Origin: Charina bottae | Lineage: Eukaryota; Chordata; Lepidosauria; Squamata; Charinaidae | Direction of reading: 5' to 3' | Assembly: GCA_023362775.1 (NCBI GenBank) | Contig: JALMGJ010000001.1 | Location: forward strand, 65,854,001-65,918,000 | Length of the DNA stretch: 64,000 nucleotides | In this document: one piece after another, positions 22,337 through 35,010 of the stretch | Numbering within the stretch: the stretch's first letter is position 1 | How the letters are laid out: each line of letters starts with the position of its first letter | The notes under the pieces: model-generated | The model's database searches: none | What the model was told of the DNA's origin: nothing | The model's input: the letters and a program-made list of their open reading frames with translations, nothing else | Program-made: the position numbers and the translations under genes

Positions 22337-24299
22337 TATGTGTCATTTCAAAGTGGCCATATTCAGAAGCTTTTGATTTTGAGGTTATAATGGCAGGGAA
22401 TATGTGAACATGCTATGATTTCCAAACTTGGGAATTTGAAAGGATTCAAAGTCATGAATGCAATTGTGGGACATATGAATTTGTTAATGATTTTCAGTCA
22501 TTTGCATGGCTCTTTAAGGCTGGCAAACACTGCAAACAGTGAGGACAATGTGCAGAAGACTGTTTAACTATTATTCTCAATGAGAAGGCTGTACCTCAGT
22601 GGCAGAACATGCGCTTTGCAAACCAAGATTCTCAAATTCATTTTCTAGCATCACTAGGCAGAATCTAAGATCAGCCATATTATTTTAGCACCTGAGATGT
22701 AAAAACCCACAAGAAGTTTGCTGCCTTTGGAAACCAACACTAATAAAATAACTATGAACTTTCTGTCCTTTCATTAAACCCCAAATCAGTTGCCTCCTCT
22801 GTCTAATGTTTGCGCCAACACTTCAAGATCTGGCAGCTTCTTTAATCTGCCAAATGCTAATGCTGGAAAGGTCCAGACAACTTCTTCCATTTGCTATCTC
22901 CTACTTGCCAAGAAGCATGTGGGAACAGCAGTGCAGGCGATTGCGCTAAGAGTTAATTGACCCACCTATCATAATCTTGGAGGATTGGGGCTGGCTGGTG
23001 GGGGGGGGGATAAATCTGGCTTCTCCCATTTCCTTATGCCTCCCTCTGAATCTGGCATCAGTATGATGAATTAAATTGCTTAGGACTGATTGTTCCATGG
23101 CAGTTTTCCAGATTTGGAAATATAATAATATGCTATACATTTTTACATTGCTAAATATAAAAGATAACAAGGTATTAAAAGATGTCTGGCAAGAGTTATG
23201 TTACTAGAGGCCCCATTTACAAAACAAAGCTAGTCCCTCTGCTTTGTTTTCAAGATCTTAACCTTTCCTTTCTTAGTAAGGCATATCTAAAAATACAAGA
23301 AAAACTTAATTAGGGTGTTCCTGCTAAGTAAAAGTAATGAGATTAGATTAAAGAAAAATACATTTTCATATGGCTATCAGGAGGCATTCAACAGCAGTGA
23401 GATGTGACAGATTGCATAGTGCTAATGCATGGAATGTAGTGGAAGATTTTGCTATTTAAGTTTCAAAAAAGAACCTAAGGGAGTATTTGACTCAAAAGAC
23501 TCAGTGAGGAAAAGGTCATCGCTCTCCCAGAGGTTCTCTCAGGGTCAATCCACACATGATGTTTTGTAGACATATATACCCTAAAAATGGTGGTAGTGGG
23601 GAATAGGCGGGGAGAATGGGCATATCTCAAAATGTGATGAATGAGTAAACACATCTAGCTTAAATACCCATGTCTCTTCAAATATATGTTCGTCTTGCCT
23701 CAGAGGGAGCTTGACTATAAAAAATTAAATTTTCCCTTCCTCTCCTAATTCTATCCTGGGTGCCAATTCTTGGTTAATCTGAAGTGTGACAAATTCTTGG
23801 GAGTCTTGAATGTAATAGTGGGTATTGGTTTGCATATCGAGATTCTTTTCCAATTCTGGCATTTAAAATGGACGTGAGAAATACTTGTATCCTAAATGCG
23901 TGTCAATACACTGCATGTACCTCCTAACTGCTGAAATGTGGCAACAGTATGTTCGTTTCCATGGTAGTCTCTAGATTAGAGACCCTAACTTGCATAAAAT
24001 AGTGACAGCATTCTTGTGGTAAAACTGGAGTTTGGTTGCACTTGTGGCATACTGGCCAAAATGAGTTAGCACTGACTGGTAGAGTCCATACTTTGTATGG
24101 CACAGGTGTGGCTATGGCTCATAACCAGTTCTACAGCTTCTCTGTTTTGCTAAAAAGCGTTTTATTTAAAGTCTCAATTGACCAAAGCCATGATGGGTGG
24201 CAGACGTCAATCTTTGTGGGTCCATCTGATGATGATTATGGCATATGGAAGATTGTAACTTGGAATCAAAGAGGAGTAAATGGTAAAGAACATAAATTA
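22337..24299. other. no gene seen
   Basis: 2 kb of non-coding DNA with nothing recognisable except short poly-G runs. Confidence 0.45.
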
Positions 24300-25290
24300 A
24301 TAAATGAAATGAAAGAAAAATAAATACTTTGCATGTCAGTGAAACGAAGAGAAAAATGAAGGATTTAATAGGTCTGAATAATGTAGCCTGATTTTTGTGG
24401 AGTGGAATGGATGAATGGATGAATACTAGCAGGGAAGTGAAAGTGTAGGTTTAAATATGAATGAAAATGACAAAACATGTATCAGAAAAAATGAACTGGT
24501 GCCATTTAAGTTGTTGTGGGAATGCATGACAGTAGGAATCTATAGGTTGGTGACAATTGCATTTTAGATTACAGTGAAAGGTGAATGAAAATTCTAGAAG
24601 AACTAGAAATGGGTTTTGTGGAAAAATTGTGCAATATTCTAAATAAATGTAATCTGGGGGAAAATATTTTGCTAGGTGGTATGAATGGATTGGTGGAAGA
24701 TGAAGATGAAACAGAAAAGGTGATTGGGTCATTCAGAAACTCAAGAATGATTGAAATTGCTGACTGATGAGCATCTGCTTTTAAAAAAATCTGTTTTGAA
24801 TATGTAACTTAAGCATAATTCTATGTATACATGGAAAAGGAATGAATCAAAAGGCATAACTGTTTTGACTGTTTATGATGAAAGAGTGAGAGATTTAATA
24901 AAGAATACAACAGTGATGAGCAGCTTTCAGACCATTTTTGGTAATATCAAGAGTAGATCATGGGGAAAAAATGAACATGGAAGAAAATGAAATATATGAA
25001 AAAAATTAGAATAAAATAGAATAACTGCAAGAAGAGCAAGTACAAATCTTGTTTAAAAATATTATATTTATGAAAAAGTATTAATCTCCTAAAAGAAATG
25101 GAAATTAAATGCAAGGGAAAGGATGCAGAAGTTGCTTGGAACAGGTAAAAAGTATTACATTGCAGAGTACACAAAAATGTGTAGTTAAGCTAAGGGGAAT
25201 TATGAAAAATGCTTGGTGGAATGATGAAGTGAAAGAGGCTGTGGATGAGAAAAAGGTCTCTCTAAAGAGACAAGGATGAGATTTTTGCTG
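24300..25290 (+). mobile_element. RTE-like LINE endonuclease remnant
   Basis: Broken frames carry words in the order expected for an APE-type endonuclease of an RTE-like LINE: a GGMNGLVED block (in place of the usual GD-N-GRVG) followed by EKVIGSF, a MYTWKRNE block (in place of the usual TW-R), a VYDERVRD block, and finally WWNDEVKEAVDEKK at about 25215. Frameshifts and stops separate them. It is less like BovB than the other RTE pieces here, so it may be a second RTE lineage. The reverse transcriptase is absent. Confidence 0.45.
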
Positions 25291-25705
25291 TGAATGAATT
25301 ATGCCCCAACCCCTTCCGTTCCTCTAAGGGCATATTTACAGTTCTGGGGTAAAATTATTTTGATTCATCTACCTGGCCAAGTTTCGTATAATTTTCAAGT
25401 CTAAGAATTTTCTGTTTATCCAACATAGTACCATATGTTATATTTTTTATGTATGCTTTTTAAAATGCTTTGTTTAGAAAGGACAGTATAATCATTTTTA
25501 AGGTAATCTAATCCAATATGTATTTGATGCTGGAAATCCAGAACACACATATCCCAAACAGATAGTTATCTAGTTTTGAAGTCTTCTGGAAAGAAAGAAT
25601 CCATGCTGAACTGCTCTTATCATTAAAACAATTAAAAAAATCCTTCTATGACTGATACAAAGAGTTTAGGAATAAATACAAGGTACTTTAAGAATAATGT
25701 AATGA
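25291..25705. other. no gene seen
   Basis: AT-rich spacer between two RTE-type fragments. Confidence 0.35.
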
Positions 25706-25822
25706 ACATGAATTTGAGTAAACTCCGGGAGACAGTGGAGGACAGGAAGGCCTGGCGTGCTATGGTCCATGAGGTCACGAAGAGTCGGACACGACTAAAC
25801 GACTGAACAACAACAACTTTAA
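25706..25822 (+). mobile_element. BovB (RTE-clade) LINE 3' end fragment
   Basis: 'ctccgggagacagtggaggacagg' then GGTCCATGAGGTCACGAAGA and GTCGGACACGACTAAACGAC with an AACAACAACAAC tail: the last codons and 3' end of BovB. Confidence 0.85.
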
Positions 25823-26994
25823 GAATGACACAGAAAGACTGACTAATTAGTTCTGTGCTGGAAACCAGGAGAATAAACCTTAGTTTAGTCAATGGATAGA
25901 GACATCTTATTACTAAAGCCTTGATGGTGTTACTATTGTAGTCCACATACCAGTCAGGAGTGTGATTATCTTGGCATTCTTTTCAGCAAAGTGGTTGTAT
26001 ATAGTTTGACTTATTTTGGAAAACTCCTGCCAAGTACAAGTTTTGTGGGAGATTGGCTCCTGGGTATTTTATTATTTTTTCCAATATTTGTTGACCTAAG
26101 GTAACTTTTCCATGTGGATCCATTCAGAGGATTACTGCAAGATTTTACAGCCTGAGAAGGAAATGGTACATTGCAACTGACCTCTTTTCTCTCCCCTTTT
26201 TCTTATGAAACAAATGGAACAAAACTGACCAGAACAAGTATACAAGGCAGGGCAGCCCTTCTTGCATGATTCAGCTTCCTGTCTGTGATATTTGCCAGGA
26301 GAAGAGACGTTAGGGAACAACTACAGCAATTCAAGTCAATGACTTTCACTCAGTGTCAAAGAGCATGCATGGAGGTCAAAATTCATGTTAGGCCAGTGTT
26401 TCTCTACAGATTTTCTAACCATTTTTTTTTCAATTTGAAGGAAAATAAATTACTTTGGATTTTGTTTTCCAAAGGAAAAGAAAGTTTTGCTTTTTTTATG
26501 GATGGAGAAAGCAAGTGAGAGAAAGCGGAATCCATAAGTGCACTCTCAAAAGGGGGAGGTTACTCACATTGAAAGGTTTGGTGAGGGGGGTCACCAGGTT
26601 TTCCCATCTCCCATTGCAAATGCACCCTGGAAATGTTCCTTCTTGGCTGTGACTTTGACAGTTGTGTGAATGCCCTATGAATTCCTCCATGTGGTTCCTG
26701 GGCCAATTAGGATTTCCTTTTCTGTGTGGACGTGCTCTATACATGGATCATCTGTAAGCTCACTGTGATTGTTCAAATAGCTGCCAAATCCATGACTGCT
26801 TGGAGGCCCATTACAAGACCATCCACTCATGCATTCCTACAAAATGTGACTGGGTTTGACTGAACCCTGTAAACAGGAGTCCATACAGAGAATGATAAAC
26901 TATCTGGCAACTTTATGAAACAAGAAGTTTACAGAGAGAATGGCTGTTAGCAACTGGCTGCTGGCCAGGGTTAAATCGAGTGCTAAACTGAATG
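25823..26994. other. no gene seen
   Basis: Non-coding, no recognised repeats up to the target duplication of the mini-PLE. Confidence 0.4.
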
Positions 26995-27048
26995 TTAAAC
27001 TGAGATAGTCTGTGGCTTGAATCATGTCAACTGGATTTCTATTTTCTC

Positions 27049-27090
27049 AGTAGAAACGTTTCACTCCTTATCCAAGGAGCTTCTTCAGTC
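27049..27090 (-). ncRNA. hammerhead-like unit A of the mini-PLE
   Basis: Minus strand: CTGAAGA (27088-27082), stem II CTCCTT/AAGGAG, then GAAACGTTT. In the head-to-tail array stem I is only about three pairs (TCT with GGA). Confidence 0.65.
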
Positions 27091-27123
27091 CTTGAATCAT
27101 GTCAACTGGATTTCTATTTTCTC

Positions 27124-27165
27124 AGTAGAAACGTTTCACTCCTTATCCAAGGAGCTTCTTCAGTC
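27124..27165 (-). ncRNA. hammerhead-like unit B of the mini-PLE
   Basis: Exact repeat of unit A, 75 bp further on (CTGAAGA at 27163-27157). Confidence 0.65.
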
Positions 27166-27167
27166 CA

Positions 27168-27210
27168 CTGAAGAAGCTCCTTGGATAAGGAGTGAAACGT
27201 TTCTACTGAG
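27168..27210 (+). ncRNA. hammerhead-like unit C of the mini-PLE (inverted)
   Basis: Plus strand: CTGAAGA (27168-27174), the same stem II, GAAACGTTTC. Its upstream stem I partner is replaced by the inversion junction, so this unit alone should not fold completely. Confidence 0.55.
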
Positions 27211-27295
27211 AAAATAGAAATCCAGTTGACATGATTCAAGCCACAGACTGTTCCACCTGGATGACTGAGAACCTTCATCGACTTAAACTGAGATA

Positions 27296-30200
27296 CTTTC
27301 TGGTATAGTATGCCAGGGGACCTAATATTCATAACTCCTTGGGAGTAAGTCAGAAGTGAGGATTACTTCTCAGGAAGCATGCATAGGATCAACCTGCATT
27401 TCTGTTACCTGTAGAAGTAATTCTCTTCAGGGAACACTTACGTGAATTGGAGGTGGACACTTATTTTGTAATATGAGGTCAATGCTTCTTTTGATCCATG
27501 ATGCTGAATGAAGCCCAGAAATCACATCAGTGTTGATTAATCTTTTAGCATTTTTTTTAAATTGGAGGTTCCAAACCAGAAGTAATATAAGCAGACAATC
27601 AAGTGGCACACAATACATGGCTGTTAGGCTGAATCCAGCTTTGGGCTCACAAGATACATCATGCTATTATTTTTATTCCAGCTAGGTTGGAACATGTGAC
27701 TTGAAGAACCCGTACGAGTGTGGCTGGCTCTATAAAACTTCTTCTCCAACCCATGCTTCTCAGTTAATGTCATCTTGCCTTTAATAGCTTCAACAGCAGA
27801 CTCTTAGTATACTGTTGGTTCCCCAACATCATGTTTTGGCTATAGCCCTGATGTGTTTGTTTGGTCTTCTTCGGTTCAACCTGATACAACCTACATATTC
27901 TTCCTTGGTCCATTGGCCCCACTTCCCTTTTCAAGGATCAGACTCTGCTATTTCTACACAGATTTCAGTTTTAGATTTCTTGACATTTAAAGTAAGTTGT
28001 TTATATTCATTCACATTTTGGAGTTTGTATTCTGGCTTACATAAAATATTTTTAAAACTCTGGCATGTAGGTATGTGCTGGTAGTTCCATGGCTTGTGTT
28101 CTGAGAAAAGGAGAAACACATATTGATTTTCTTACTGACATAGAATTATTATACAAAGTCCAGTTGCTTTTTTTTTGATTTTAAAAATCTGACAGTCTTG
28201 TTCTTGAATAAAACAATCTCATATTCTACGAAAAACTTTTTTTTCCTGATGAGCCATATCCTGCCTGATGATTAGTTCTGTGATGGCAATAGGATAGCCT
28301 GATGGAAAAGGAGGGAATGTTGGACATCTCAGGAGTTATATTTTATAGTGTGGTCCTGAAACGTTTGTTTGTTTAACTTCCTGAGGGTGACATTTGCTGG
28401 AGATGGATGCTGCCACCTGGATTCATCTGCAGAAAGATGGTTGGGCTTTAGGAACACACTCTGTTTTACTGAAAGAAACAAGAAAATGGCTTTCCCTTTT
28501 CTAGAATTTTTATCAGTTTTGAAAATTGGATACAAGTTAGGGGTAATTGATTTAACACAATTTATACCAATGATTATTGCCCCAAAACAAGGATTTGCAG
28601 TCCTCAGATTAAGCTTGGCAGTGAATGGAATACTCACAATGGAACATAGAAATGAGTGTCAAACAAATATAAGTTTTCTCTCCTACTATTCAACTGTAAT
28701 AGTCCAAAACTAGATCTGGGATGCAAAAAACCTGGACAAGTTCTCATTGCTGCCATCTAGTGGTCTTCTGGATTTTTGCAGCCCAGATCTGGCAGCCTTA
28801 ATACAAAATAATTTTGAGAAAGTTCTTAAGGAGAGAAGAAGCAAACTAATTTTGACTGTAGCTCTGAGTTCTGTGTGAACAGTTCATGAATGGTCACATT
28901 TTAGATCATCTAACTAGAGTTTACAGGGAGCATGTAGCTACTGTTTACCCGAGTCTCCTTTTCTGGATCTCCCCAGTGATGTCTAATAAGTGAAAAGTAT
29001 GATGCAAAGTCTTTCAGGGATGGAAGGTTTCTTTTACTTAGCAATACGAAGGAGATGTAAGTTGTGAGGTAGTCAAGGTTCTTGAAAGCAGGGAAGTACC
29101 TGCCTTGTTGGTGTGTTTCATTTAGACTTTTTTTTTTGCAGGCCAATTGTTGTGGTTCCATGATTATATTACACTTGTAAAATGTATTTTGGCTGTAGAA
29201 TTTAGCATCCTGAGAACTTTTGGCAGAATGTTTAAAAACAAAACAAAGTTTCCAGTTTAAAAGAAGAGGCAATGTTCTAGCCCTTAGGCTGCTAATATGA
29301 GTTTGAAAGTGTTTCAGGAAAATGTGGGAAGGAATATGGCCAACCAGAGAAGAACATCAGCAGTGCCAATGTTTCCTGCTGGAGCAAATGTTTTCTCCTG
29401 AGCAGTCAAGCCTTGAAATAAGATTTCTTGTGAGTGAAAAGAAGCTTAGAAAAAAATAGGTGTTTTCCAGAAACTTATACCTGAAACAGATGTGCAGAAT
29501 AAAATCATAAGAAAGTGTGACTGCAAATGCTGTCACATATTTAAAGTTAAATGTGGATAAGCTCTAAGGTTTTATAAGAATTATTCCCAATGACAAACAA
29601 AATGTGAGCTTAGGCATATTTTAACTGTGAACTCACAATTTCTTGAAGCCGAACCTGAGTCCAATATCAGCAGTTGGGGGACTGATTTTAAAGAGGGAAA
29701 TGATACAGCAGGAATGCACTCCATGATTCCATTCCTGTTTTGGGTACTCTCTACTCAAAAGCTGCTTTATTTAATCAAAGGGAGCAAGAGATTTAGGAAA
29801 CTGAACCAAGTCAGAAGGTAAGATGGTGGCCATTAAGTTTAATTCTCTGAAAAGCTGTCATATAATGTTCCTCAACTGAGAGGCACCTTGTAGTTCGAGA
29901 CCTGTCCAAATCTGATGTAAAGACAGTAATTGCGATGAAGTTGCCCAGTAGCAGTATTGTTTGGACAACAGGCTGAGCAGGTACATAAAGCATCTGGTAA
30001 TAGTCTTCCCCACTAAGGTGAGATCTTTTTCCTATTTAAGGTAGAGTAATTGTTTTTGAATGTGCAGGCCTCTGTATACATTACAATGCACAAATTTTAT
30101 GCAGATCAGTTACCCCTTTTGTCCTTTTTGGTTATGTATTTCTTCTCTTTGTGGTGATACATATGAAATGGGGATATACAGTCCTCCAATTTGGTTCAAG

Positions 30201-31499
30201 ATCCTGCCTTTGAGCTCTGGAAATAATCTTAGCCAATCCATAATTGTCTGGAGATAGTCCAGAATGATCTCATACTTAAATCTGGAACAAGATTGGGAGA
30301 ATCAAAACTCTGTTCTCCCAGAGTTGAACATAGGAAAACCACACATGCCTGCAGCTTTATTGCTCACCAAACTGAGATATGACATTTCCATGCAAGATAT
30401 ATCCACACGAGGGGAGGAAGCATGCCAAATGCACCAGAAAAAGGGGCTTAATGAAATCCAAGAATAAGAACTGAGTGGGTTCAGACTTGTCTGCTCCACC
30501 CTGGGTAAATAAAAATCTATTCCAAATTATCCTGTTCTGCCTTCTGGTCTGGGTTTCAGCTTTATCTGATGCACATCCTGAATAGGTTGCTATCCTATTG
30601 AGATGAGTGACTCATATTGTGCAGCACTGCCTCTCCAACATATCCATATGTTCATGCTTAAGATTTTTCGGCACTGAGTTGCATTAGCTTGATCCTGGTC
30701 TTTATTTCACACATGAAATTGTATTCCAAGTGAATCGTGAGAACACTTTCTTCACCATTTATTGCTAATGGTCTTCGGATTAATGGTGAATAAACTAAAT
30801 ATTCCATTTCCAGTGCTCTGTTCCTGTTTTCCACATCTTTTAAATGTTTCATTTCACCTAGGTGTTTTGATTCCCAAGGAAAATCATATGTGAATTTCTT
30901 TTCATTTCCCTAGAGCTTTGGAACTACATGTTAGAAAAACTGCAATGGGGTGTCTGACTGCTGATGAATGAGATAGGACAGATTTAGAGGCTCACAGGCT
31001 ACCCCAACTGCCCATGTCACAACTGGCATGTGGACATAAGACCACCTGCTTTCTGTCAGAAAAACAATGTTTGGTGGGTAAGCTTCCCAGGGAGAGATTG
31101 TCACTGGCTCAGCATGTAACTGCCTTCTTGTAATGAGACAAGGTGTGCTGAGAGGCACCAATGGATCATCTGTCAAAAGATTAAGACATTTCTTAAAGCA
31201 GCTTTCTTTCAGTTTCTATGAAACTGGACTTTAAACTATAATGACATATGACTTTATACCATATATACAATTCATTAGGAGAGAATAAAGAGATTTTTTA
31301 AAAAACACCATTAGCAAAACAGGCTTAAAGTTCATCTTAATATTAATATGTTAATAACAACAACAACAATACATTATTAGAATATGTTGTATAGTTTTGC
31401 AATGTGATTAGTTTTTGCTACTAATACCGTTTTTGTTTTTGTGGTAAAGTGCAAAATCAAAAAAGTATTCTTTAATGAATGAATGAATCAAACCAAACT
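27296..31499. other. no gene seen
   Basis: 4.2 kb of mostly unique non-coding DNA. The overlapping open frames on both strands at 28.33-28.71 kb and 28.91-29.27 kb have no motif. A clause at 28751-28800 ('ctgccatctagtggtcttctgg') looks like a short interspersed repeat but was not classified. Confidence 0.4.
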
Positions 31500-31562
31500 T
31501 CCTCAACCTAATACCTTCCAGACCTGCTGGGTTACAAATCCCAGAATTCCCAGCACCTATGG
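31500..31562. mobile_element. hAT-like MITE remnant (tentative)
   Basis: 'taccttccagacctgctggg' then TACAAATCCCAGAATTCCCA resembles one arm of a squamate palindromic MITE. The L2 tail follows directly, so the LINE may have inserted here. Confidence 0.3.
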
Positions 31563-31576
31563 CTGGCTATTTTATT

Positions 31577-31611
<35 letters not shown>

Positions 31612-31774
31612 TTTTTCAAATTTATTCCCCACCCATCTCCCATACAAGGGACTCTGGGCGGGTTACAATAAATAAAAATTTAAAAACTATACAAAATATC
31701 TAAAAACACAACAAGCATAAAATAAATAAAATAAAATCCAAGATGGATTAGGAACCGCAGAATAGATCGTGGAG

Positions 31775-34700
31775 CTACGGGGCCAGCCAACCCCAGGAGG
31801 CACTACCTCCGTCGTCCCAGGCCAGGCGGCAGAGCCAGGTCTTAAGGGCCTTCCGAAAGGCCAGGAGGGAGGGGGCCAGTCTCACCTCCGGGGGCAAGAT
31901 ATTCCATAAGGCGGGCGCTATCGCAGAGAAGGGACGCCTCCTGGACCCTGCTAGATGGAATTCTCTTGTTGAGGGGGTCCGAAGCATGCCCTCTCTGCAT
32001 GCACGGGTGGGGCGGGCCGATGTTATTGGGACGAGATGGTCCCTCAGGTACCCTGGTCCTATGCCATGTAGGGCTTTAAAGGTAATCACTAACACCTTGA
32101 ATTGGAACCGGAAGCAAACTGGCACCCAATGCAGCTCACGTAGCAGAGGTGTCACATGTGCCAATCTCCTAGCACCCATAACTGCTCGCGCCGCCGCATT
32201 CTGCACCAGCTGAAGCTTCTGGATACTCTTCAAGGGTAGCCCCATGTAGAGCGCATTACAATAGTCTATACGGGAGATGACAAGGGCGTGAGTGACTGTT
32301 CGGAGGGCCTCCCGATCCAGGAAAGGGCATAACTGGTGCACAACTCGAAGCTGTGCAAAGGCCCTCCTGGCCACGACTGCCACCTGCTCTTTGAGCAGGA
32401 GTCGCGAGTCCAGGAGGACCCCCAGATTCCGCACTGGATCCGAGTGGGGTAGTGCAACCCCACCCAGAACCAAAGATGACAACTTCCCAGATCCAGGGGG
32501 GGGGCATCAATCCATAGCCACTCCATCTTACCAGGGTTCAGTTGAAGCCTATTGTTCCCCATCCAGACCCCCACAGCCTCCAGGCACTGAGATAAGGCAT
32601 TGACCACATCACTTACTTCACCTGGGATGGAGATGTATAACTGGGTATCGTCAGCATATTGGTGATACCTCATCCCGTGGTGACGGATGATCTTGCCCAG
32701 TGGCTTCTTGTAGATGTTGAATAGGAGAGGAGAGAGAACCGACCCCTGAGGCACCCCACAAGTCAGGGGTCGTGGGGCAGCTCTCTCCTCCCCTATCAAC
32801 ACCGACTGGGAACGGCCCTGGAGGAAGGAGGTGAACCAGCGCAAAACCACGCTGCCCGCCCCCAACTCCCTGAGCCGCCCCAAAAGTATACCATGGTCGA
32901 TGGTATCGAAAGCCGCTGAGAGATCTAAGAGAGCAAGGATGGACGCACTCCCTCCATCCCGCTCTCGCCAGAGATCATCCATAAGCACGACCAATGCAGT
33001 CTCCGTCCCACATCCCGGCCTGAAACCTGACTGGAAGGGGTCCAGATAATCCGTTTCCTCCAGAATCCTCTGGAGTTGCAACGCCATCACCTTCTCAACC
33101 ACCTTTCCCAAAAAGGGAAGGTGGGAGACTGGGCGAAAATTGCCCAGGATGGTAGGTTTCTTGAGGAGGGGGTGCACCAGCGCCTCCTTAAAGGCAGCCG
33201 GGAACACCCCCTCACTCAAGGATGAATTAATCATCGCCTGGACCCAGCCACATGTCACCTCACTAGCTGATTTCACCAGCCAGGAGGGACATGGGTCAAG
33301 CTGGCATGTGGTGGCGTTTACAATCCGGAGGATCCTGCCTACTTCATCAGGCGCAACAGGATCAAACTGTTCCCAGATAACATGGTAAGTACGAGCCTCT
33401 GGCATCTCCCCAGATCTTGTCTCACGCTTGGAGTCCAACTTGGAATGAATCTGAGCGATTTTGTCCTGCAGATGCTCAGAAAACTCTTCCGAACGGCCCT
33501 GTAAATGGGTCTCCCCCTGCTCCCGACCCAAAAGCGATCTTGTAATCTTGAAAAGGGCCATCGGGCGGCATTCTGCGGACGCAATAAGAGCAGAGAAATA
33601 TTCACGTTTCGCCGCTCTTACTGCCACAAGGTAGGCCTTAACTGCGGCTCTAGATTGTGTTCGGTCAGATTCAGTCTTCGTCTTTCTCCAGCGGCGCTCT
33701 AGACGTCTCTTAACCCTCTTCAAAGCCCTTAACTCTTCCGTAAACCACGGAGAGCAGCGGGCCGAGCAGGGCCGGAGAGGTCGCATAGGCGCGATCTTGT
33801 CCAGGGCTCCGGCCGCTGCCTTATTCCAGGCTGCGGCCAGGACCTCCACTGGACCGTGAAGCAAGTCCTCGGGAATAACCCCCAGCTCCTTCTGAAACCT
33901 CACTGGGTCCATCAGTCACTGGGGGCGGACCAATCGAATGGGTCCCGCCTCCCTGCGGAGTGGGGCAGCACAAGAGAGTCTCAGGGTCACCAGGGCGTGG
34001 TCTGACCATGACAATGGGGAAAGGTGTAACTCTCCCCTCAGATCACATTGCCACTGCTCAGACAAGAAAACTAAGTCCGGGATGAGACCACTGTCACGAG
34101 TCGGGTCACGAATAATCTGAGATAGGCCCATAGCTGCCATGGTAGCCATGAACTCCCGGGCCGCCTCTGAGGACCGTCCCAGAGATGGCAGATTGAAGTC
34201 CCCCAGAACCATAAGTCTGGGGAACTCCACTGCCAACCCCGAGACAGCCTCGAGCAGCTCAGGCAGGGAGGTTGCTACGCAGCAGGGAGGCTGGTACAGC
34301 AGCAACACTCCCAACTGTTCTCGTGTACCCAACTTGAAAAACAGGGTCTCACACCCGGTCACTTGTGGAGCAGCGCCCCTGAAGGCCACAAGGGACTCTC
34401 GGATGACAACTGCCACCCTTCCTCCCCTGCCCCGGTGTCTCGGCTGATGCCACACCCGAAACCTGGCTGGGCACATTTCCGAGAGGGCTACTCCCCCCTT
34501 TGGGCCCAGCCAGGTCTTGGTAATACACACAAGGTCGGCCCCCTCCTCTATGATTAGGTCACCTATAAGGGGGGCCTTGTTGTTCACCGACCTGGCGTTC
34601 AGCAGCAGCAGTCGGAGACCAGAGCCCACGAGGATCTGCTTACCAGGGCCTGGGTGTGAACACGGGGGGCCGGAACGCGCCACCGGTAACAAACACCGGG

Positions 34701-35010
34701 GGCGCCTTCCCCGATGATGGCCTGCCCTCAGGTTCCCGTCATAACGTCCCCTGCCCGTCACCACCTGAATCAAATGGCCCACCATACAGCCTCCATAGAT
34801 TCCCGGCTCTGGCCTAGTAGCCTCTACTCCCAGGCCTCCGGAATTCCTGGGCTTAATCAAGGGTCCCTTATCCCATTCATCCATCATCCAGTCCCACACA
34901 ATGTCGGGCAGTGACAAGACCCTCCAGTGCACCAGCTCTTGCTCTCGGCACTGGTAGGGTCTAGCACTACCCCCACTCACACTCTGCACCTCCCCCTCAA
35001 CTTCTCTCAC
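31775..35010 (-). pseudogene. L2 endonuclease-reverse transcriptase, three lesions
   Basis: A polyprotein of about 1,080 residues needed for target-primed reverse transcription. The N-terminal APE endonuclease starts around NARSVNNKAPL and has LGDFNLPSL and WSDHALV. The RT follows with FRPVSHLPFLGKVVEKV, LDLSAAFDTIDH, GVPQGSVLSPLLF and the catalytic YHQYADDTQLY. The C terminus has NLGVLLDSRL, SRIDYCNALYMGLP and APALWNILPPE. Lesions seen: an in-frame TGA at 33916-33918 between endonuclease and RT, a frameshift at a nine-base G/C run (32506-32514), and KTW where the family has the catalytic ETW. The RT core is intact. Confidence 0.85.

Larger units (their letters stand above)
27008..27282. mobile_element. 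non-coding mini-PLE made of three hammerhead units
   Basis: A 275-bp insertion flanked by a 13-bp direct repeat TTAAACTGAGATA (26995-27007 and 27283-27295). It holds two head-to-tail units of 75 bp on the minus strand, then one unit on the plus strand that continues 3' into GACATGATTCAAGCCACAGA and about 35 further bases. The unit is the same as the terminal segment of PLE 1 (19.86-19.95 kb). There is no coding sequence. The simplest reading is reverse transcription of a short tandem RNA from the PLE terminal repeat, with 5' inversion on insertion. The palindrome centre is near 27164-27167. Confidence 0.85.

Noticed and set aside
27008..27240. CRISPR- or tRNA-like repeat array
   Set aside because: Only three units, one inverted, with target duplication; explained as a mini-PLE.
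28329..28713. Overlapping ORFs of over 100 codons on both strands
   Set aside because: No family motif and no splice or promoter context; overlapping frames on both strands point to chance.
28910..29272. 120-codon minus-strand ORF
   Set aside because: No recognisable motif or similarity to other parts of the window; left as chance.
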